Shown here: piece by piece, positions 1-9,412 of the stretch
How the letters are laid out: each line of letters opens with the position of its first letter
Position numbering within the stretch: the first letter of the stretch is position 1
Origin: Candidatus Terraquivivens tikiterensis
Lineage (GTDB): Archaea; Thermoproteota; Nitrososphaeria_A; Caldarchaeales; Wolframiiraptoraceae
Direction of reading: 5' to 3'
Length of the DNA: 55,247 nucleotides
Assembly (NCBI GenBank): GCA_003056285.1
Contig: NDWU01000008.1
Span: 1 to 55,247, forward strand
Translations under genes and position numbers: made by a program
The notes under the pieces: model-generated
What the model was told of the DNA's origin: nothing
The model's input: the letters and a program-made list of their open reading frames with translations, nothing else
Databases searched by the model: none

Positions 1-567
1 GCGAGGGTAAACAGAGCCAAGACATCAAAAAATCTTAGGAAGCTGTACAGGATTAGGCAGAGGCGCTTCAGGCATGCAATAAACGCTATGATAAAAACCA
101 TAATTGAAGACGCATATGCGCTTAGCGTATCAGAGATAGTGCTTGGAAAGCTTAAGGGAATAAGAGAAAGTAACCATAGCAATAAAGCAAACGCCATGAT
201 AAACAACTTCTGGAGCTTCAAGTACATAATTAGAAGAATCAGGGAAAAGGCTGAAGAGTATGGGATAAAAGTCGCCGAAGTAAGCGAGCACAAAACATCA
301 AGCATATGCCCCAGATGCAGGTCGGGCAGGGTAATCAAGCGAGGCAGGCTATTCGAATGCTTAGACTGCGGGGTCGAAGCCAACAGAGATTCCGTAGGCG
401 TCCTGAATATAGGGCTCGCTTGGGGAGCCAAGCTCCCCGCGGGAGCCGTTAACGGGGCGATGGCACGCCCCTTGCTTCTAAGGTGGGATGGTATGAGGTG
501 GGAGCCTAGAAGGGCGATGAGCGACCAACCTATGAGAACCTTAGAAGCAAGAATCTCCCGGCTTTAG
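1..567 (+). CDS. tnpB: TnpB (IS200/IS605 OrfB) RNA-guided endonuclease family, 5'-truncated by window edge
   Basis: Frame is open from position 1; motif SEHKTSSICPRCRSGRVIKRGRLFECLDCGVEANRDSVGVLNIG is a Zn ribbon plus RuvC-III DRD/NRD-type end of TnpB. Confidence 0.9.
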   Translation, partial: ARVNRAKTSKNLRKLYRIRQRRFRHAINAMIKTIIEDAYALSVSEIVLGKLKGIRESNHSNKANAMINNFWSFKYIIRRIREKAEEYGIKVAEVSEHKTSSICPRCRSGRVIKRGRLFECLDCGVEANRDSVGVLNIGLAWGAKLPAGAVNGAMARPLLLRWDGMRWEPRRAMSDQPMRTLEARISRL

Positions 568-590
568 CCGTGGAGAGTGTCAATCTCGAA
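540..590 (+). mobile_element. Right end of IS605-type element (hairpin cggctttagccg) downstream of tnpB
   Basis: Sequence gaagcaagaatctcccggctttagccgtggagag resembles the ends following the other tnpB copies (20861-20896, 11741-11776). Confidence 0.6.
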
Positions 591-1490
591 AGAACGTTCC
601 GGCTTGTAATCTGCAACGGCTGCTGTGCTGAGGAATATATCCACGCCATCTTTAAGCTCTGCTGCGACCGCATTAAACATTTCATCAGTCGTTGGTGCTT
701 TTATGCAGCGGATGAAGGCCGGAGGTTGTGCCGTTCCGTGCCCCATCACCAGCTTAACGTCTGCCCCCCTGTAGTATGCAGATGTAGCTATTGCTATGCC
801 CATCTTGCCAGAGCTTAGGTTCGTAAAGACCCTTACCGGGTCAAGCCTTTCGACCGTGGCCCCTGCTGTCACGAACACTTTTAGGCCCTTCATGTCTGCC
901 TTTGGATGCAGAGCACGAATCACCCTCGCCAATATCTCGTCTACGCTTGCCATCTTTGCCTTCATCTCGGATACCGCTGGCTCCACTATTTCTACACCTA
1001 ATGTCCTTAGCTTACTCAAACATTCCCGAAACGTCGCAGATTCGTGCATGGAGTAGTGCATGGCCGGCGCGACGATCATCGGCATGCCTGAGCCCATGGC
1101 CGCCATAGCCAAGGCCGTTACGGGTGTGTCCGCTATTCCGTGAGCTAGCTTGCATACCGTGTTTGCCGTGGCTGGTGCTATCAGGACGAGCGCCGTCCTT
1201 GATTTTCCGCCCGTAAGGGCAACGTGCTCCAACCCTCCCGTCAACTTACAAATCGCCGGGTTGCCTGTTGCCCAGTACATCAATTCAGGGCTTATCAGCT
1301 TCTGGGCATCCTCAGACATTACGGGGATAACTTCTGCTCCGTGCCTCATCAGGCAACGGGCGATTTCTGGAGCGGGGTATGCGGCAACGCTACCGGTTAT
1401 GCAGTGAACGATCAGCTTGCCCTCGAGGATTTTGCTGTCCGTGCACTTTATGTCCTTCGACGGATGGTAAGCGTCCGGCGACGGGATCAT
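564..1490 (-). pseudogene. coaBC: CoaBC (phosphopantothenoylcysteine decarboxylase/phosphopantothenate-cysteine ligase), C-terminally truncated by IS605-type element
   Basis: KLIVHCITGSVAAYPAPEIARCL, APAMHYSMHES, VFVTAGATVERLDPVRVFTNLSSGKMG, FLSTAAVADYKPE; ORF stops at 308 aa within the IS right-end hairpin. Confidence 0.85.
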
Positions 1491-1565
1491 CCCAATAATA
1501 TATAAACAACAGTTTATAAAACATAACTTAAAATATTACCTAAATTTTATCCAAACCTAAAGTGA

Positions 1566-1886
<321 letters not shown>

Positions 1887-1973
1887 CCTCCAGGCAATCT
1901 AAAGCCCAATTTTTTGTAATATCTTTTTTTACACCTGGACGTTTTTATCCTACCGAATAGAAAAGGAGCCGTT

Positions 1974-2867
1974 ATGCCTTCACGGTGCCCTGGCTTAGGG
2001 ATGACCAAGGGCGTATATTTAGCCGAGGCCTTGTGTGCAGGCGCACTATTCGGGACGGCCTCCGTATTCATAAGGTTCCTTCCCATGCTCGACGCTCCTA
2101 CTATAGGTTTCTACCGATTGGCGATTGCCGCTGCTTTTTTGGCGGCCGTCAACTACGTACTCTTCAAGCCTAGCCGCTCTGAGCTTTTATCTTATCTTAG
2201 GTACTCCGTACCTCTTGGCATACTCCTGGGCCTTCACTTCATCTTCTTCATATCGGCCGTAAAAAACACGACGGTGTTGAACGCAACGGTATTGGTGAAC
2301 ACGACGCCTGTATTCGCAACCGTAATAGGCTTAGCGCTATTCAGTATAAGACCAACCCTCGTGGCCCTGGCCGGATTGCCCATCAGCCTCGCAGGAACGT
2401 TTTTGATTGCCCTATCGACTGCTTCTTTAGCACCCGGGAACCTAAGCGGTGATTTGGAGGCTTTGGCGGCAGCCGTCCTTTGGGCGCTCTACTTGAACTT
2501 GGGAAGGCCCCTGAGGGAAAAGGTTCCGCTTCCTGTACTCATGCCGTTCATTTACATGGTCGCCGCTGGGGTCATGCTCTTGGCGATCTACGCATCCGGC
2601 AACCATGTAAATGTTCCCGAGCTTTCCCAGTTTAAGTTCCTGGTGGCTCTAGCGCTCCTTCCTACGGCATTAGGTCACACGCTACACTTTTCCTCTCTGA
2701 AGGGCCTAACACCCTTTCAGGCAGCTGCGACTGCTCTACTCGAGCCCATAGTGGCCTCCTCCCTTGCAGCTTTGCTATTCTTGGAGGTGCCGCACCCGGT
2801 TTTTGTCGTGGGTGCAATCGCTGTCCTTATCGGAATATTTCTTATCTCGAAAGAGATAACTTCCTGA
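1974..2867 (+). CDS. EamA/DMT-family transporter
   Basis: About 10 hydrophobic helices in two repeats; LLEPIVASSLAALLFLEVP motif. Confidence 0.88.
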   Translation: MPSRCPGLGMTKGVYLAEALCAGALFGTASVFIRFLPMLDAPTIGFYRLAIAAAFLAAVNYVLFKPSRSELLSYLRYSVPLGILLGLHFIFFISAVKNTTVLNATVLVNTTPVFATVIGLALFSIRPTLVALAGLPISLAGTFLIALSTASLAPGNLSGDLEALAAAVLWALYLNLGRPLREKVPLPVLMPFIYMVAAGVMLLAIYASGNHVNVPELSQFKFLVALALLPTALGHTLHFSSLKGLTPFQAAATALLEPIVASSLAALLFLEVPHPVFVVGAIAVLIGIFLISKEITS

Positions 2868-2922
2868 GTATAACTGAAGCAGCGCGGCGTCTGAGCAGCC
2901 AAGCCGGCGCTCTTGAAGGCCG

Positions 2923-3466
2923 TTACCTTCCGCTCGTCCTTCCAGGTTTGATGCCAGCCATAACCCATTCCCAGTTTTGCACGTATCCTTTCGGCCGAGA
3001 ACTTTCCTTCGGTATCAGCACGTCATCAGCCCCTTCGAGTGACAAGGTCTTGTAATCGACGACCTTAAAGCGGATTATGGCCTCAGAATTAGCCCGTACC
3101 AGGCATACAGGACCCACTGCGTTTATGCGGCCCACCATTCCCAAAGCCGTGAGCGTCAATGCCAACATTGGCGCATCCTATCCCACCAAGTACTTCGTCG
3201 CGATACCACGGATAGCACAGGTCCTTATGGCGGTAAGGTGGCCTCATCGACGCCGCTAACGTCCCTTCAACCTCGAGTAGTTTTTTGACGTCGTTTTCGG
3301 TAACGTGTATCGCGGGTAACGCAAAGGTATATGTAGGTAAGCCTTCAGTAGGAGTCTGCGACGGGAAGGTGCGCATGCTTGGAGACAAAATACCTTGTGA
3401 AGGTCGAGCGGACGGAAAAATCCCTGAAACCTTCCAAGCAGAGCTTAGAGCTTTTAAAGGGGGCAA
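2923..3466 (-). pseudogene. Possible decayed gene of unknown function (frame change and in-frame TAG)
   Basis: Protein-like minus-strand segments ...NDVKKLLEVEGTLAAS / HLTAIRTCAIRGIATKYLVG*DAPMLALTLTALGMVGRINAVGPVCLVRANSEAIIRFKVVDYKTLSLEGADDVLIP in two frames. Confidence 0.35.
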
Positions 3467-3630
3467 TCAGTAAGAAGATGGTATCCAGTATGAAGAAGGA
3501 ACGGGTCAACTGTCCAGTCGCGGGCCGGTACGTTCCCTTCCTGGATTGCTTCGCGTGCATCTCGTTCATAAGGAGGGTTAGGGGCGAGGTTCACTGCGCT
3601 GGCATAGGATTCGGGCTCAGGTCCAAGTAG
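3379..3630 (+). CDS. Small Cys-containing conserved-looking protein, function unknown
   Basis: NCPVAGRYVPFLDCFACISFIRRVRGEVHCAG; compact charged/Cys composition; located between two convergent genes. Confidence 0.45.
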   Translation: METKYLVKVERTEKSLKPSKQSLELLKGAISKKMVSSMKKERVNCPVAGRYVPFLDCFACISFIRRVRGEVHCAGIGFGLRSK

Positions 3631-3636
3631 GAACGC

Positions 3637-5433
3637 TCACGTCCTGAACACTTTTATCTCCTTACCAGCCACGAGCGCGCTCATCAGGGCCTTACCGCTG
3701 CTGCTAGACTTTGATACCCTTACCCTACCCTTTTTACCTACGACGGCTGTAAGGAGGTGCTCGCCCTCTACGTAAATGTTTATGGTCTTGCCGATTATAT
3801 CCTCGTCAAAAAGCACGTCTACAGTCTTTCCAGACTCTACGACCTTGAATCGCACTTCTTCACCCATCGTCGGGGCGAGCAGCTCAACGTCCAACCTTAT
3901 TCCGAGCTCTTCCTCTAGCCTTCTGATGGTCTCGCCCTTCCTTCCTATAAGCCTCGGTATGCTCTCCTTGCTTACCCTCACTATAGCTTTATCCGTCGAT
4001 ACTACCTCTACTCGGGCATTCGGGTCAAAGCGGCTCACGGCCGCCAACACCCTATCCTTTATCCCGCTCAGCTTTTGCTTGACGTCGGATACGGGAACTA
4101 TGACGTTCTCGTCACCGAACGTGTAGATCTCGTACTCCAACCTTCCGGTCTCGAAGTCCCTTACCTCTACGACAGGCCTTGCCAGGTCAGCCTCAACCAT
4201 CCCCGTCGGGACCTTGACGATGAGGCTCAGCTCGTAGACCTGCTTAACCTCGCCGTCCTTCAAGAATATCACCGTATCGATTATGTGCGGTATCATACCC
4301 AACTCAACCCTTCCTATGAAGCGCTGTATGGCATCGACTGGGTTGCTTGCATGGACGACGCCTATCATGCCTACGCCCGCAAGCCTCATGTCGGCGAACA
4401 CTTGGAAGTCCTTTCCCTTTCTAATCTCGTCAAAGACAGTATAATCTGGCCTGACGAGCAGCAGTATCTCCGCCGTCTTCTCGAAGTCGCCCTCTAGGGG
4501 CCCGTACTGGGTAACCTCCGGGCCCACCTGCAGGTCCCTCGGGGATTCAAGCGTCTTCACTATTTTCCCCTGCCTTGCATAGAACTCCGCAAGGCTCGAG
4601 GCGAACGTCGTCTTCCCGCTACCGGGCTGGCCGGCTATGAGTATGCCCTCAGCCCTACTCCTCAACCTTTCTATAAGCTTCTGGGAAAGGTGGTAGTCCT
4701 CGAGCGTGAGCTTTACGATGGGGCGGACTATGGTTAGCTCGAGGCCGTCCGAGAAGGGCGGTCTTGCTATGGCTATCCTGTAAGGACCTAGCTGTATGAC
4801 GAGGGCGCCGCTTCTAACTATTTCTATGCTACTGTCTCCCCTCGACCTGGCAGCCTCGATTATTTCGTTTATCATCTCGGATATTTCCTGCTGGGTGCAT
4901 GGCTCATCCCTAAGCCTAGTCAGCGTCAAGTTTCCTGGCTTTCCCACCTTCGCCATAGGCGGTGCGCCCTCCTTAAGGTGGAGGCTTAGCATCTCGTGCG
5001 TAAAGTATCTTTCGAAGGAAAGCTCAAACCTCTTCGGCTCTACGGGTATGTATCGTACGGAGATCCCCTCGGCCTCGGCCACCAGGGCCTGCACGTAGTC
5101 CGACGTGTAAAGCGTGGCACCCTCGGCCTTGGCGACGTCCCTTATCAGGGCATCTATCCTGCCGCTCCTTGCCAGCTTTATATCCTCCAGCGAGGGCCTC
5201 TCGCCCGAGAACCTTATAGGGATGTTCTTCTCTGCGCAGATGTCCCTTATCCTTTTAAGCTCGTTCAACCCTATGAAGCCTGGCTCCCGTTTTTTCGAGG
5301 CCTGAGCTTGGAGCTCGTCGACGACAGCAACCGGTATTATTACCTCGCATCCCTTCGACTCTTCCGACTGAAGGTACTCCGTAAGCTTACCGTTTATCAC
5401 AACGCTGGTATCTGGAACTATCTTCGTATGCAT
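3637..5433 (-). CDS. PIN domain / PilT-VirB11-like ATPase / KH domain protein (PINA-type)
   Basis: PIN N-terminus MHTKIVPDTSVVINGKL; Walker A ILIAGQPGSGKTTFASSLAEF; KH motif IPRLIGRKGETIRRLEEELGIRLDVE. Start chosen at internal Met inside ORF 3637..5661. Confidence 0.92.
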   Translation of the reverse strand: MHTKIVPDTSVVINGKLTEYLQSEESKGCEVIIPVAVVDELQAQASKKREPGFIGLNELKRIRDICAEKNIPIRFSGERPSLEDIKLARSGRIDALIRDVAKAEGATLYTSDYVQALVAEAEGISVRYIPVEPKRFELSFERYFTHEMLSLHLKEGAPPMAKVGKPGNLTLTRLRDEPCTQQEISEMINEIIEAARSRGDSSIEIVRSGALVIQLGPYRIAIARPPFSDGLELTIVRPIVKLTLEDYHLSQKLIERLRSRAEGILIAGQPGSGKTTFASSLAEFYARQGKIVKTLESPRDLQVGPEVTQYGPLEGDFEKTAEILLLVRPDYTVFDEIRKGKDFQVFADMRLAGVGMIGVVHASNPVDAIQRFIGRVELGMIPHIIDTVIFLKDGEVKQVYELSLIVKVPTGMVEADLARPVVEVRDFETGRLEYEIYTFGDENVIVPVSDVKQKLSGIKDRVLAAVSRFDPNARVEVVSTDKAIVRVSKESIPRLIGRKGETIRRLEEELGIRLDVELLAPTMGEEVRFKVVESGKTVDVLFDEDIIGKTINIYVEGEHLLTAVVGKKGRVRVSKSSSSGKALMSALVAGKEIKVFRT

Positions 5434-5506
5434 GCTTCTCTCCACATCCGAAAACCCTTGCGGTAATATATATTTGAGCTTGCAATACTTTGGACGGCCA
5501 CTTGAC

Positions 5507-5944
5507 ATGGGTGGCAGGGTAACGATATACACAATAGGCCACGGTAGCAGGAGCAAGGAGGCTTTCCTGAACCTTCTCAGGAACCACGGTATCAAGGTTT
5601 TGGCAGATGTCAGGCGCTGGCCGACTTCCAAGACGGAGCACTTTAAGCGCGAGCGCCTCAAAGAATGGTTGAGCGAGGCCGGTATAGAGTACGTATGGCT
5701 TGGCGATAGCCTTGGTGGGTATAGGGCTGGAGGCTACGAGGCTTACACGCAGACTGAGAGGTTCAAAGAAGGCCTAATGGCTTTGGTGGAGCTTACAAAA
5801 AGGGGCAGGGTTTGTATCATGTGCCTCGAGGTTGGGCCGTCGGGCTGTCACCGCCGATTCATAGCTGAAAAGCTGGTCAGCATGGGTTGCGACGTCGTCC
5901 ACATAATATCCGAGAAGAAGTGGATAAGGGTCGGGCAACCTTGA
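5507..5944 (+). CDS. DUF488 family protein
   Basis: IYTIGHGSRSKEAFLNLLRNHGIKVLADVRRWPTSK ... CLEVGPSGCHRRFIAEKL. Confidence 0.9.
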   Translation: MGGRVTIYTIGHGSRSKEAFLNLLRNHGIKVLADVRRWPTSKTEHFKRERLKEWLSEAGIEYVWLGDSLGGYRAGGYEAYTQTERFKEGLMALVELTKRGRVCIMCLEVGPSGCHRRFIAEKLVSMGCDVVHIISEKKWIRVGQP

Positions 5945-5963
5945 CTGTGCAGAAGCTTAAGCA

Positions 5964-6644
5964 TTACCCTCGTATGATGCTTAGGAGATCGGATAGGGAT
6001 CCGATGATGAAGTCCGGCCCCTTCTCTGCCAGCACGCCCTCCGGGTGAGCCCCTCCCAAGACCGCTACGGACTTCACGTTCATGCTCTTCGCCGCCTCCA
6101 CGTCGTAAGCGCTATCACCTACGTAAACAGCTTCCTCGGATGATACACCGAGCAGGCTTAAAGCTTTCTTCAACAAATCGTTTGCCGGCTTTATCCTTTC
6201 AACATCGTCCCTTGTTACGAGAAGGTCAACGTACGCCGCCATGCCGCATTTCTGGAGCGCCAGCAGCACCGCCTCCCTACAGCTGTTCGTCGCCACGGCA
6301 ACCATTATGCCCATGGATTTTAAACTCATGAGGACGTTTAACGCATCCTTCCTCGGCGATGGTGCAGATGCTGCCTCAAGCTCGAACTTCTCCATAACCT
6401 TAAAAACCTCGCACCTTACAAGATCGTTAAGCTCCTTACGTACGGCCGTCGCCTTCGAGATTAAAGTTTGTATGGAGTCCTCGGGCGATAGGTCTCCGGG
6501 GTCGAGTCCCAACTCCCTTAGCCTTGAGATTATTTCCAGCTTCGCATCCCTGACCCTCAGCTTGAACTCGACGAGCGTACCGTCTAGGTCGAAAATTGCC
6601 GCTTTTACTCTAAACGATTTTTCCCCAACGTCCACGGAGCGCAC
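5964..6644 (-). CDS. HAD-superfamily hydrolase (phosphoglycolate phosphatase-like)
   Basis: AAIFDLDGTLVEFK, VAVATNSC, KPANDLLKKAL, VYVGDSAYDVEAAK. Confidence 0.92.
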   Translation of the reverse strand: MRSVDVGEKSFRVKAAIFDLDGTLVEFKLRVRDAKLEIISRLRELGLDPGDLSPEDSIQTLISKATAVRKELNDLVRCEVFKVMEKFELEAASAPSPRKDALNVLMSLKSMGIMVAVATNSCREAVLLALQKCGMAAYVDLLVTRDDVERIKPANDLLKKALSLLGVSSEEAVYVGDSAYDVEAAKSMNVKSVAVLGGAHPEGVLAEKGPDFIIGSLSDLLSIIRG

Positions 6645-6690
6645 CCAAGGGAGTCGCGTAGCGTTTCAAGAAACCTACGGCCGCTCTACT

Positions 6691-7905
6691 TTAGCCTCTC
6701 CTAGTGGTCGAGACTATCGTCAGAACGTCCCTATCCTTAAGTTGATAGTCAGCTGGTAGCCTCAAACCAGTCCTCGCGTCTATCGCATAGAGGAGCCCCT
6801 TCGCCAGCTCGGTATGTATCTCTTTAGCTAGGTCCATTACGGTGGAGCCGCTCGGAAGCAGATAGGCATCCGGTAGGACGTTCCCGTGCCTGTCGGTTAG
6901 CTTCGTTATGTCGTATACTGGATAGACCGTGTTCATCCTTAGCAGCTTAAAGACCGCCACGTTTATCGCAAACTGTACGCCCGTCCTCATGTAGTCTTTC
7001 AAGACCCTCTCTTTAACGAAATCTAAAGCCCAACGTTGCTTGTCGGTTAGCAAGCTTTCCTGAACTATCTCGAAAGTTTCTTCGCCTGGCAAGTACCTTA
7101 TGTAACCTTTCTGCTCAGCCCTTCTCAGCAACAACTCCGCTTCCGCACTGCAAGGCACGACTATCCTATCGGAAAACTGATCCCTCAGCAGCTCGAAGTT
7201 TTTTGACGCCGTCTCTATATCTATCTTGTTGGCAACTATTATGGTAGGCTTCGAGACCTCCCTCAATTTCTCTGCAAACTTCTTGTCGTCCATCTTAGTC
7301 CAGTTCTCAAAATCCTTCTTCTCCAGGCCGCTCTGCTTCAGGGCAGTCCTTACGTGCTCAGCGGTTACCTTAGCACCCCTCAAAACTTCTGCCACGCTGT
7401 CCGGTAGGGTTTTCCCAGACTTTATGTCCTTAATTATCCTGCTCTCAGATTTTTCTATTAGCTTGAGAAACCACATAACAAGCTCCTCCTCGATGTCGTA
7501 AACATCCGCTATCGGGTTTCCCTGACCCGGCTCCGTTAACCTACCCTCTTCGTCAACGCTACCGGATGCGTCAACGACGTGGAGCAGGGCATCCGCCTCC
7601 GATGCGACAGCCAAGAACTGGTTTCCAAGCCCCTTGCCAACCCAAGCGCCCTTTATCAAGCCGGGTAGGTCTATCAGCTCCACGGGTATGTGCCTCCAAC
7701 CATCAACGCACTTTGAATTTTTGGGATTATCCTTCACGTTGAACTCTCTACAGACGCAGAGGGTTATGGCGTTCGTTATCCCGTAGTTCGGTTGCTTCGT
7801 CGTGAAAGGGTACGTGGAAACCTCTGCCGATTGAAGCGTGGCAGCGTTAAAAAACGTCGTCTTGCCCGTATTCGTTTTACCAATGAGCCCAATCTTTATG
7901 GGCAC
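6691..7905 (-). CDS. YchF/Obg-like GTP-binding protein with TGS domain
   Basis: KIGLIGKTNTGKTTFFNAATLQSAEVSTYPFTTKQPN; ELIDLPGLIKGAWVGKGLGNQFLA; C-terminal TGS. Confidence 0.93.
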   Translation of the reverse strand: MPIKIGLIGKTNTGKTTFFNAATLQSAEVSTYPFTTKQPNYGITNAITLCVCREFNVKDNPKNSKCVDGWRHIPVELIDLPGLIKGAWVGKGLGNQFLAVASEADALLHVVDASGSVDEEGRLTEPGQGNPIADVYDIEEELVMWFLKLIEKSESRIIKDIKSGKTLPDSVAEVLRGAKVTAEHVRTALKQSGLEKKDFENWTKMDDKKFAEKLREVSKPTIIVANKIDIETASKNFELLRDQFSDRIVVPCSAEAELLLRRAEQKGYIRYLPGEETFEIVQESLLTDKQRWALDFVKERVLKDYMRTGVQFAINVAVFKLLRMNTVYPVYDITKLTDRHGNVLPDAYLLPSGSTVMDLAKEIHTELAKGLLYAIDARTGLRLPADYQLKDRDVLTIVSTTRRG

Positions 7906-7940
7906 TTCCTACCACCTATATATTTCAAATGGGGAACGGT

Positions 7941-8062
7941 AAGCGAGCCACCCACGGCTTAAGCCAGTAGGCTTCCTGCTTCAACGAAGGGAGAGGAAAA
8001 TATAAACTTTGTTCGCTCTCATACCATGCATAAACGGTGTGGGATCTTCCGCCCACAGCGTT
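7941..8062 (-). mobile_element. Probable non-autonomous IS200/IS605-derived mini-element with left- and right-end-like sequences and no gene
   Basis: RC reads gctgtgggcggaagatcccacaccgtttatgcatggtatgagagcga ... gaagcaggaagcctactggcttaagccgtgggtggctcgc, matching both ends of the tnpB element at about 19.6-20.9 kb. Confidence 0.6.
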
Positions 8063-8127
8063 AAAAAAAGTTTGATGGACGTCAAAAAAGTATATAGAGC
8101 GATAAGTTCTCTTCTGCTGTAAATGCC

Positions 8128-9408
8128 ATGATAGACATCAAGATAATCAGGGACAACCCAGAGTTCATCAAGGAGATGTTGACGAAGAGGGGGCTGAGCT
8201 TACCGGTCGATGATCTACTGGAATGGGATAAAGAGAAGAGAAGGCTCATGGTGGAGGTACAGAACCTAAGGCATAGGAGGAACATCGTCTCGTTAGAGAT
8301 AGCCGCTATGAAAAAGGAGGGCAAAGACCCGACCGAGGTAGTGCAGGAGATGAGGGTCCTTACGGAGGAGGTAGCGCGGTTGGAGGAGAGGATAGCAGAG
8401 CTGGAAAGCAAGATAAATTACGTGATGATGAGGATACCGAACATACCCCATGAATCGGTTCCACCCGGTACCAGCGAAGAGGATAACGTCGAGGTCAGGA
8501 GGTGGGGAAAAATACCCGAGTTTAGCTTCGAGGTGAAAAACCATGACGAGATCGCCACGAATCTAGGACTGCTGGAAATAGAGAGGGCAGGTAAGGTTGC
8601 GGGGGCCAGGTTCTATTACCTCAAGAACGAGCTCGTCAAGCTCAACCTGGCCCTAATAAGGTTCGCCTTAGACTTACTCGTAAGCAAGGGCTTCGAGGTC
8701 TACCAGACGCCGTACATGCTTAGGAGGTGGGTTCTGGAGGGCGTTACCAGCCTGCAGGACTTCGAGGACATGATATACAAGATCGACTCGGAGGACCTTT
8801 ACCTGATAGCGACCTCGGAGCATGCGCTCGCCGGTCTCCACGCCGACGAGATCCTCGATGGAAGGTACCTGCCGTTGAGGTACGCTGGGATAAGCCCCTG
8901 CTTTAGGAAGGAGGCCGGTGCGCACGGGAAGGACACGAAAGGGATATTCAGGGTTCATCAGTTCGAGAAGGTCGAGCAATTCGTATTCTGCAAGCCGGAG
9001 CAATCTTGGGAGGAGCACGAGTTCTTGCTTTCGAACGCCGAGGAGATCTATCAAAAGCTAGGGTTACCCTACAGGGTGGTCAACATATGCTTGGGCGAGT
9101 TGGGTATGGTTGCAGCAAAGAAGTACGACATAGAAGTATGGATGCCTGCGCAAAGGAGGTACAGGGAGATAGTTTCCTGTAGCAACTGCACGGATTACCA
9201 AGCAAGGAGGCTCAACATCAGATACAGGGAGATGCCCCACGAGGAGAGGACAAGATACGTTCACACGTTGAACAGCACGGCAATAGCCACGGAGAGGACG
9301 ATCGCCGCTATACTCGAAAACTACCAGCAAGAGGATGGCTCCGTGGTCATACCTGAGGCTTTGCGGCCATACATGGACGGCATAGATGTCTTAAGGCCTA
9401 AGAAGTGA
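8128..9408 (+). CDS. serS: Seryl-tRNA synthetase (class II)
   Basis: MIDIKIIRDNPEFIKEML; coiled-coil arm; FRKEAGAHGKDTKGIFRVHQFEKVEQFVF; LNSTAIATERTIAAILENYQQEDGSVVIPEALRPYM. Confidence 0.97.
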   Translation: MIDIKIIRDNPEFIKEMLTKRGLSLPVDDLLEWDKEKRRLMVEVQNLRHRRNIVSLEIAAMKKEGKDPTEVVQEMRVLTEEVARLEERIAELESKINYVMMRIPNIPHESVPPGTSEEDNVEVRRWGKIPEFSFEVKNHDEIATNLGLLEIERAGKVAGARFYYLKNELVKLNLALIRFALDLLVSKGFEVYQTPYMLRRWVLEGVTSLQDFEDMIYKIDSEDLYLIATSEHALAGLHADEILDGRYLPLRYAGISPCFRKEAGAHGKDTKGIFRVHQFEKVEQFVFCKPEQSWEEHEFLLSNAEEIYQKLGLPYRVVNICLGELGMVAAKKYDIEVWMPAQRRYREIVSCSNCTDYQARRLNIRYREMPHEERTRYVHTLNSTAIATERTIAAILENYQQEDGSVVIPEALRPYMDGIDVLRPKK

Positions 9409-9412
9409 TTGG

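Noticed and set aside
3776-5466. Plus-strand ORFs of 100-156 aa opposite the PIN-ATPase gene
   Set aside because: Antisense shadows of a well-supported minus-strand gene; Leu/Ser/Tyr-rich low-information translations.
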